Shown here: positions 57,743 to 64,000 of the stretch, piece by piece
How positions within the stretch are numbered: the first letter of the stretch is position 1
Layout: every line of letters begins with the position of its first letter
DNA from: Plasmodiophora brassicae
Taxonomy: Eukaryota > Endomyxa: Phytomyxea > Phytomyxea > Plasmodiophorida
Length of the DNA stretch: 64,000 nt
NCBI GenBank assembly: GCA_036867785.1
Contig: CP145410.1
Coordinates: 558,001 to 622,000, forward strand
Direction: 5' to 3'
The notes under the pieces: generated by a model
The model's database searches: none
Seen by the model: the letters and a program-made list of their open reading frames with translations, nothing else
What the model was told of the DNA's origin: nothing
Program-made: the position numbers and the translations under genes

Positions 57743-59281
57743 GGCAGACGCGGGCGTTTCAGCCGTCATGCTCGCGATGGTTCTCCAACGGGACGCCGAG
57801 CGGCTACGCAGCAGACGCTGTAGCATGACCGGGCGCGCAGTCCGCCACGGACTCCGAAACATGCCCTCGCCGAGATGTGCCTTGCAGGAACGCTCGCTGT
57901 TCGAAGGCGAGCTCGACTGCCTTCTCCGGGAGAAGTGCATCTGCGAGAATGAGTGCCCGCTGAGCTGTCATGCGAACGTTCAGTTGAATCGTGGACTAGT
58001 TACGCATGTCGTCCTGGGTTGTCGCCGTCGATGGAGGCACATTCCTAACCGGGATGCGGACCAGGAGGTTCCTACCGTCACAAAGTGGTTGCGAACTGCT
58101 TTGTCTCGTATCTTTCCCGATTTGCCTAGCCCTTCAGACGTCGACCTTGAACTCATGGTCAAGCACGCTCTTGAATATAATCAGATAATTGGGCGGGCCT
58201 CGAAACCTGTCCGGCGAGCACTACTTGCCGTTCCGTATATTGTCGGTGGCGATGACAAGACAAACTTTGATACGACTCCAGGTAAGACTGCATTTGTACA
58301 TTGTGGGCGACTTGTTGAGCCGTCTGTGCAGAGCTCGATGCAGCCCTGGCTTTGCAGCGCGAGCGCCGGTTCAACATTTGGAATGACGCACTGGACGATG
58401 AGGCGCTGCGCGAAAAGCGATCAAAGCCAGAGGACGAACAAGCGCAGCGGCGTACGTTAATGGGGCCGTTCGACTCGCTGAAGTTGTCTGTTGACGTCGT
58501 CGGCCTGAGGCAGGTCGAGCGCGCCCCTTGCCCTAAATGCAACCATCGAGAGTACCTGTACTGCCCAATGTGCATGGTCTGGGCTCTGCCGATAGGGTGC
58601 CCACTTGTTATGCCGAAACTCAGTCTCCCGTTCAACATCGCTGTTGTTGCCAAGCGTAGTGAATGGGCTAAGAAGTGCACGGCTGTGCACGCCTGCGTGG
58701 TTGCTCCTGACAACGTATCGCTGGTTGAATACCCTGGACAAATGGACCGCATCGGTACAATTTTCTTGGACGGGCCCTTCGTTAAGAGTTGCTGATCACA
58801 CGTTTGTGATAGACGAAATGGACCCGACAACAACGCTGGTGCTGTACCCGAACAAAACGGCACTGGATATGCAATCTGAGGAGGCCCTCCCGAAGCTTCG
58901 CGGTTTGAAGAATCTCATTGTGGTGGACAGTACGTGTCGAGGAGCGAGGGGAATCATGCGTGACGACCGGCTGCTGTCGTTACCGAGTGTGGCAATCAAA
59001 TCCAGGCATACGACATTCTGGAAGGTACAGTACGGCAGGTGTCGTATCGTTGGTTTTTCATGGCGTTGACTGATGATAAACAGTTCACCAGCCACGGGCC
59101 GGAATTCCTGGGAACCATTGAGGCGATCTGGTACTTCCTCGTTGATACCTACGAACGCATCCATGCCGAGAAGTACGACGGGCGCTATGACGACCTGATG
59201 TTCCTGTATATCAACCAACTGCGCCGTGTCGAAGAGAAGGTGGCGAACGCGGAGAAAAAGCCCAAGGCGTGGTGCAACTGA
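57741..59281 (+). CDS. DTWD1: DTWD1-like tRNA aminocarboxypropyltransferase with N-terminal extension
   Basis: DTW-domain proteins make acp3U in tRNA. The domain reads APCPKCNHREYLYCPMC (zinc cysteines), MPKLSLPFNIAVVAKRSE, KCTAVHACVVAPDNVSLVEY, TTLVLYPNKTALDM, LKNLIVVDSTCRGARGIMRD, IKSRHTTFW, EFLGTIEAIWYFLVDTYERI. The signature Asp-x-Thr-Trp is Asp-Ser-Thr-Cys here. Upstream exons from 57741 (QERSLFEGELDCLLREKCIC, VTKWLRTALSRIFPDLPSPS, LELMVKHALEYNQIIGRA) join in frame through two short introns to ELDAALALQRERRF, giving an extension of about 190 residues not known in DTWD1. That part could alternatively be a separate small gene; if so DTWD1 begins near 58350. Confidence 0.75.
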
Positions 59282-59346
59282 AGACCTCCGATTCGTGTTC
59301 CGTTTCCTTCTCCACTGTTGACACTGTATTTGCATTCGCATTGCTG

Positions 59347-59703
59347 TCATTTGTCCATACTGGGTTGACTCGGAAGCCCGTCTGCCATATTCGAGGGAGG
59401 TATATCGCGACCGTGGCGTGACGACGTCGTTTCCTGCCAGTTCCGCATGTAGACGTGCGGAGGCAGCATAAGCGCCAGGTATGCAGACTGCGACCGCATC
59501 AGACGCTGCCTCTTCGACCAGTAGTCATCGCGGCGCATCGGCACGCCACCGCGTATGCCCCGCTTCTCCGGAAGCGGGGCGACCCTGCCGTTTTCTTCAC
59601 CTTTGTCTCCATGATCCGTCTTGGTTACGTCTGACACTTCAGACGAGGCCTGCGCCTGGACAGCGACGGCGAGCAGGACGACAACCAGCAGCGCACCAGC
59701 CAT
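59347..59703 (-). CDS. small secreted protein
   Basis: Intronless frame of 118 residues starting MAGALLVVVLLAVAVQAQAS, a textbook signal peptide with cleavage likely after QAQA. The mature part is charged, with GDKGEENGRVAPLPEKRGIR, RRDDYWSKRQRLMRSQSAYL and HVYMRNWQETTSSRHGRD. There are no cysteines and no known domain. An upstream in-frame ATG at 59829 would bury the signal peptide and is not preferred. Confidence 0.6.
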   Translation of the reverse strand: MAGALLVVVLLAVAVQAQASSEVSDVTKTDHGDKGEENGRVAPLPEKRGIRGGVPMRRDDYWSKRQRLMRSQSAYLALMLPPHVYMRNWQETTSSRHGRDIPPSNMADGLPSQPSMDK

Positions 59704-60017
59704 GTGTGGAGGCGAGACGAATCGTGCGGTCTGCGGGGCGCGCTGTAGGTCGACGCCTCGACGATTGTGCGAAACTGCAGTCACGCACTCCGGCGCCCGT
59801 CGGCCGTCGCTGTCTTGGGAGCCCCGCACGGCTATACATAGCTGTCGCCCTTGACAGGCCGCGTTGCGCCGTCCTGCCCGGCCCGGATGCGTCGTATGCC
59901 GGAACGGGGTGCGCGGAAGCGAGACCTACCCACAGCTGACTACCTAGTCCGGGGTGGACAGAAAGTGCTGGGGACGCAGAGAGAGAGAGAGAGAGAGAGT
60001 GAGACTGAAGGCAACGG
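59704..60017. promoter_or_regulatory. intergenic region with (AG)n tract
   Basis: This 314-bp stretch upstream of the secreted-protein gene contains a simple repeat at 59978-59999. No coding signal apart from antisense shadows. Confidence 0.4.
59978..59999. repeat. (AG)11 microsatellite
   Basis: Eleven AG units, directly visible, about 20 bp past the stop of the basic protein gene on the minus strand. Confidence 0.95.
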
Positions 60018-60481
60018 CTAGCTGTTTCGTGCGCGTAGCCTCTTTAGTCGTTCCCGTTTCGCCTTCTTGCGCTGCCGCTGTTCGGCGTCGCGTGCGCGCT
60101 GCTGCGATTTCGTCAGGCTGCGCGGCTCGATCACGATGAGCCGGTTCCGGGTCAGGTCGAACCGGACGTGACGCTGCTGATCGGCAACTACTGCCTGCCC
60201 GTCGCCGACGCCCACCGCTTCTCCGGTATCGCTCTTCTCGTCCGCCTCGTCCATCGTGCTGTCGGCGCCCATGGCGCGCTGATGGCCTTCGCCGCTGTCG
60301 ATAACTTCCATACCGGCGGTGTCTGTGTATGCGGCCAATCGCTGAGAGGCGCAGCGCGCGACCTTCCTCCGCCGGTACTCGGCCACGTAGCACTGGCGGG
60401 CGCTGCTGTGATTGGGTGCAAGTGCACAGGGAACGATTGGCACGCACCCGGCACGTGAGAACTCGCGTTAGTACTATCCAT
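60018..60481 (-). CDS. small basic, probably nucleolar-type protein
   Basis: Two exons. MDSTNASS is followed by a 47-nt intron, then SARQCYVAEYRRRKVARCAS, an acidic middle (TMDEADEKSDTGEAVG), VRFDLTRNRLIVIEPRSLTK and a Lys/Arg-rich end AEQRQRKKAKRERLKRLRAR. The basic end suggests nucleolar or RNA-bound location. No family is recognised. The ATG lies inside the last codons of the ankyrin gene on the same strand (8-nt overlap), which is odd for a eukaryote. A downstream start at MEVIDSG, or membership as 3' exons of the ankyrin gene, are alternatives. Confidence 0.5.
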
Positions 60482-61961
60482 TGCGTCTGGCGCCCGGCGC
60501 CGCCAATCGTAGACGAATCCGGGTCATGTCGTCGATGGCGTCCCGAACATTGGCGCCGTAGAATCGTCGGCCGTGCGCCAGGAACAGCACCTGGTTCCAC
60601 AGGTCGCGAGGCAGGCGGTCCAGGAGGCGCTCGGCAACGACAACGGCTCGGACAGCGGCCTGTCGCTGTCGGTGGAGCCGTCGAGGCACTCGCCGGCAGA
60701 GGAGCGCGTCTGCTCTGCGACCCCACGTCGGCCGGACCGGCGGGCGACACTCGCCCGTGATACGATGCCAGTGCCAGCACAGCTCGCGAGTCGCCCCTGC
60801 ATGGCCCATCTGCAACGTGTCGGTGATGGCGCTGCGGATCAGGCCGGATGCGTCGTCGACGTGGCCGACCAGCAACCGAAGGGCGCGATGGTGCCCGTTG
60901 GCACAGGCCGCCCGAAACGCGTCCGGCAGGCGGGGCGCGCGTCGCACGCTGCCGAACCCCAACAGCACCGACACGGCAACGACGTCGCCGGCCTCTGCCG
61001 CTGCGATGATCGCTGCGTTGTGGTTGGCGGCCGGGTTGCATCCGGGAACCCTTAGCAGCGTCGTCAACACGCGGTCGTCGTGGCAGGACGCCGCCTCGCT
61101 TAGCGGCAGGTCGTCGACGTCGAACCTACGTAGCGGCCCCACATGTCATCGATACGCTTCAGCGGAGGAGTGCCAGCAGGCCGACCTGCCGGGGTCCATG
61201 TGCTCCAGGAGGAGCTCGGCAAGTGGCAGGGCGACACGCCGATCGGCGTTGGCCCTGGAACAGGCCGCCCGAAGCGGGGCACATCGCCACGCGCAGGGGT
61301 CGGCCGTCGTCCGCTGCAGAAGGACGCGCACGATGTCGATGTGCCCGTTTCGCGCCGCCTGTGTCAGGCAGTCGCCATGCAGCGCGCTGGCGTCGACGCT
61401 CTTCTCCACGATCAGTCGCTCGACGATGCGAACGTGCCCGGCCGATGCTGCGTTACGAAGCGCCTACGTGCGTCGGTTCGCCGGTTCAGTCGTCCCCGGA
61501 CGGTAGGGCCATCGAGCGCGCGCGCACACGCCCACCTGACTCTGGGACGCGCCCGGATTGCACCGCTCCGACTGGAGAAGGATGGCGACGACGCGGTCGT
61601 GCCCGTTCAGGGCGGCCAGGCGTATCGCTGCGTTGTCTTCGCCCGACCACCCGTCGCCGATCGCGACGCAGGCGCCCGGGTCGGCCTGCCGGTCATGGAT
61701 CAGGAAGCGGACGACGTCCCAATGGCCCCGTTCTGCGGCAGCGACCAGGGCGCGGTCGTAATCCGCCTGTCGCAGGCAGGTGAACCTGCACAGCTGTTCC
61801 ACAACTGGCAGGCTGCCTTGGTGGCATCCGTCGACAAGGTACGCCTCGGCAAGCGGGTCGACGCGCCGCCGAGCGACGAGCTTCTCAGCGGCGTCCGGGT
61901 CCCCTGTCGCAATCGCCCAGCGAAGCTGCTGGTGGAAGGCATCGTCACGCCCGCTCGTCAT
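60474..61961 (-). CDS. ankyrin-repeat protein
   Basis: Three exons of divergent ankyrin repeats. Exon 1 begins MTSGRDDAFHQQLRWAIATG, then LPVVEQLCRFTCLRQADYDR, ALVAAAERGHWDVVRFLIHD, AAIRLAALNGHDRVVAILLQ. A 72-nt intron leads to ALRNAASAGHVRIVERLIVE, LTQAARNGHIDIVRVLLQRT. A short intron leads to AAIIAAAEAGDVVAVSVLLG, AFRAACANGHHRALRLLVGH, and a C-terminal LPRDLWNQVLFLAHGRRFYG. GC content is higher than that of neighbours. No other domain is seen. Its open frame continues upstream of the ATG into a copia remnant. Ankyrin proteins of this repeat-rich, GC-rich type are often multi-copy; copy number cannot be judged here. Confidence 0.78.
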
Positions 61962-62123
61962 GGTACATGTCGCTCCTCGAGCAATATCTTGCCAGCACGT
62001 ACCCGTCCCCGTTCGCGCCTGGCAGCCGTGCGCCCCGGTGCATCCAGCCAGAACGAGCGTCTCCAGACACTTCTGGATCATCGCCGATTCGCTGATGCGG
62101 AATACTAGGGCGGCGCGCATATA

Positions 62124-62576
62124 ATCATTGTCGGCATCATCGTGATCATCTTCCGAGTCCGACATCAGATCTGGTACTTCGTCATCATCGTCGCCGAATT
62201 TGTCTTCAAAGAACGCGATGTCTCTCGTTATCACGACCTTGGAGCGTTCTGGATCGCAAATTCGGTACCCTTTGGTTGCTTCCGGGTACCCGACGAAGAC
62301 GCCTCTGCGCGCCTTCGAGTCCAGCTTCTTTGCCTTGTCGTCTTTGTACATGACCCTGCAACCTCACGTCCGTTATAGATGTGCCACATCCGGCTTGACC
62401 TTGTGCACCTTCTCATAAGGGGTCACTCCGACGTCCAGAGCCCTGCTGCTGCTGCGGTTCCGTAAGTAACACGACGTGTTCACCGCCTCAGCCCATCACG
62501 ATTTGGCCATGCCCGCGTGATGAAGAATCGTCCTTGCCATCTCCAGCAGCGTTCGTCCCATGCGTTCCGCGACGCC
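62124..62576 (-). mobile_element. Ty1/copia retrotransposon remnant, integrase C-terminal/linker part
   Basis: Fragment of a Ty1/copia pol gene. The recognisable parts are the end of the integrase core (GVAERMGRTLLEMARTIL), the post-integrase segment KARRGVFVGYPEATKGYRI with a VVITRDIAFFE block, and an acidic linker (SEDDHDDADND). No LTR was recognised and flanking parts of the element are missing, so it is a broken fossil. It is nearly identical to the adjacent inverted copy, so the duplication or the parent insertion is recent relative to the host genes. Confidence 0.88.
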
Positions 62577-62654
62577 GTTCTGCGCTTGTCTGCGCGGGAC
62601 GCTCTTCTCGTGCTTGATTCCGTTGCTTCGTAGGTAGTCCTCGAATTCCTTACT
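62577..62654. other. spacer of the inverted repeat, integrase-derived
   Basis: A 78-bp loop between the two arms. On the minus strand it reads copia integrase core sequence (RSNGIKHEKSVPRRQAQN), so it belongs to the left copy. Confidence 0.7.
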
Positions 62655-63425
62655 GGCGTCGCGGAACGCATGGAACGAACACTGCTGGAGATGGCAAGGA
62701 CGATTCTTCATCACGCGGGCATGGCCAAATCGTGATGGGCTGAGGCGGTGAACACGTCGTGTTACTTACGGAACCGCAGCAGCAGCAGGGCTCTGGACGT
62801 CGGAGTGACCCCTTATGAGAAGGTGCACAAGGTCAAGCCGGATGTGGCACATCTATAACGGACGTGAGGTTGCAGGGTCATGTACAAAGACGACAAGGCA
62901 AAGAAGCTGGACTCGAAGGCGCGCAGAGGCATCTTCGTCGGGTACCCGGAAGCAGCCAAAGGCTAGCGAATTTACGATCCAGGAAGGCAAATTCGGCAAC
63001 GATGATGATGACGAAGCACTGGATCTGATGTCGGACTCGGAAGATGATCACGATGATGCCGACAATGATGGCGGTGGTGAGAAGCAGGAGGAGCAGGAGG
63101 AGGTCCAGGAGCGACGTTCCGGACGAGAACGAAAGGCACCTGTTCGATATGGGTTCGACGAATACGCCGGGATGGCGATTGAGGAAATGCTCATGACGAC
63201 CCAAGGAGACCCGAGAACGAGGCGCGAGGCGCTGGAGTCGGCGGATGCAGAAAAGTGGCAAGTCGCGACTGATAACGAGTTGTAAAGCCTGAACAAGAAC
63301 CGAACTTGGGAGCTGTGCCCAAGACCAGCTGGACGGAAGGTCATCGACGGACGCTGGGTGTTCAAACTGAAACGGGACCAGGACGGCAACCCGTCCCGTT
63401 ACAAAGCTCGCTATGTTGCACCGCC
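62655..63425 (+). mobile_element. Ty1/copia retrotransposon remnant, integrase end to start of reverse transcriptase
   Basis: Second pol fragment in the opposite orientation. It starts with the same integrase sequence, passes through the acidic linker (KQEEQEEVQERRSGRER), the segment MTTQGDPRTRREALESADAE with KWQVATDNEL, and reaches the first reverse-transcriptase block (GRWVFKLKRDQDGNPSRYKA). Broken by several lesions and truncated inside the reverse transcriptase; no LTR recognised. Confidence 0.88.
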
Positions 63426-64000
63426 TTGATCTTTCTTTCATCCCCGACGGTGATCTCCACCGGAACCTTCAGAGCTTCGTAATTCTGGAATCTTGTCTTG
63501 TCACCACACCGCCTTGGCTGCTTTCATTTGCTCCGCCTCGTTCTCCGACTCCGCGCCGGGAACCTCTCCGTCGTCCTCCGAGTCGTCCGTGATCAGATCG
63601 GGGACATCCTCGTCGTCCAACTCCGCGCTGCGACCTCGCTGGCCTCCTCCAGCAGATACGCCGTGAGCAGGAACTCCTGCTTTGCTGCCTTGGCTGACTC
63701 CTTCGACTTGTTTCTGCAGTCTTTCGCCAGATGGCCCTGTTTTCCGCACTCAACAGTTGCGCGTTTCCTTCACCTTTCTTTTGCTCTTCTTCCGCGACAC
63801 CGTCTTGTCGCCCGTGAAGAGAGCCGATTCACCATCACCGTTCTCGCCACCCTTCTTGCGTCGCAGCCTAGCATCCTCCAGGAGGAGATCGCTGCAGATC
63901 GCCTCCACCGTCGGATTTGCCACTCGCAGTAGTACAGTTACAGCAACTTGCAAGTGCTTCGCACTTCGCAGTCACGTTTGTGAGCAGCACCTGACAAATT
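63426..64000 (-). mobile_element. Ty1/copia remnant, gag zinc-knuckle region
   Basis: Minus-strand fragment with the gag C-terminal region: a basic stretch (KTVSRKKSKRKVKETRNC), a CCHC-type knuckle region (ECGKQGHLAKDC), and an acidic segment (ELDDEDVPDLITDDSEDD). It continues past the window edge. It meets the previous reverse-transcriptase fragment head-on, so it is a separate broken piece rather than a continuation. Broken. Confidence 0.75.

Larger units (their letters stand above)
62124..63069. repeat. large inverted repeat formed by two copia fragments
   Basis: Left arm 62124-62576 and right arm 62655-63069 are reverse complements with only scattered differences, separated by 78 bp. The innermost 16 bp (62561-62576 and 62655-62670) are perfectly complementary. 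Transcripts across it would form a long hairpin. Confidence 0.9.

Noticed and set aside
59944-61041. A 365-residue minus-strand Arg-rich frame
   Set aside because: It is a frame-shifted shadow of the ankyrin and basic-protein exons on the same strand; Arg/Gly/Pro/Ser composition is that of a GC-rich off-frame.
61143-62108. A 321-residue plus-strand frame
   Set aside because: Antisense shadow of the ankyrin-repeat exons.

Overview
This is nuclear DNA of a gene-dense unicellular eukaryote. Nearly every recognisable gene is split by very short GT-AG introns (mostly 40-70 nt), spacers are small, and genes lie on both strands, often convergent with under 80 bp between stop codons. A motile flagellum is indicated by radial spoke protein 3, a CFAP100/MIA1-like protein, a kinesin-2 motor and a PPIL6-like cyclophilin. 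Meiosis is indicated by a HORMA-domain axis protein and a possible M1AP-like protein. Homoserine dehydrogenase implies amino-acid autonomy (free-living or osmotrophic). The species cannot be named from the sequence.

Layout. 0.7-12.9 kb: casein kinase 1, kinesin-2, mitochondrial bL27, PPIL6-like cyclophilin, CocE-type hydrolase. 13-22.8 kb: M1AP-like gene, RSP3, BUD13, a WDR26/Gid7-like gene with a doubled LisH-CTLH-CRA half, homoserine dehydrogenase. 23-32.2 kb: proline-rich protein, SCP2-like protein, an intron-containing MscL channel, HORMA protein, mitochondrial-type NAD kinase, TXNDC9. 32.3-43.5 kb: three paralogous membrane-anchored prolyl 4-hydroxylases, interrupted by EF-1alpha, an STN1-like OB-fold gene and a MYND-finger gene. 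43.5-59.7 kb: SANT protein, SRP14, CFAP100, NBS1, mitochondrial bS6, U2AF35, PITH protein, a UBL/helical-repeat protein, SWEET transporter, TRMT2A, DTWD1-like, and a small secreted protein. 60-64 kb: an ankyrin-repeat gene abutting a mosaic of broken Ty1/copia remnants in alternating orientation, which runs off the right edge.

The strongest candidate for an undescribed system is the prolyl 4-hydroxylase family. Each of the three genes encodes an N-terminal signal or anchor segment, a domain that reads like the VHL beta domain (the hydroxyproline reader of animal oxygen sensing, with the Ser/His hydroxyproline contacts apparently kept), and then the catalytic hydroxylase. That would put a writer and a reader of hydroxyproline in one polypeptide. 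In all three genes the catalytic HxD histidine lies on an 11-nt micro-exon. Other notable items are the intragenic duplication in the Gid7-like gene, the eukaryotic MscL, and an open frame running from a copia remnant into the ankyrin gene.

Exon structures were worked out by eye from frame continuity and family conservation. Gene ends are usually firm; some 5' ends and a few internal introns are provisional.
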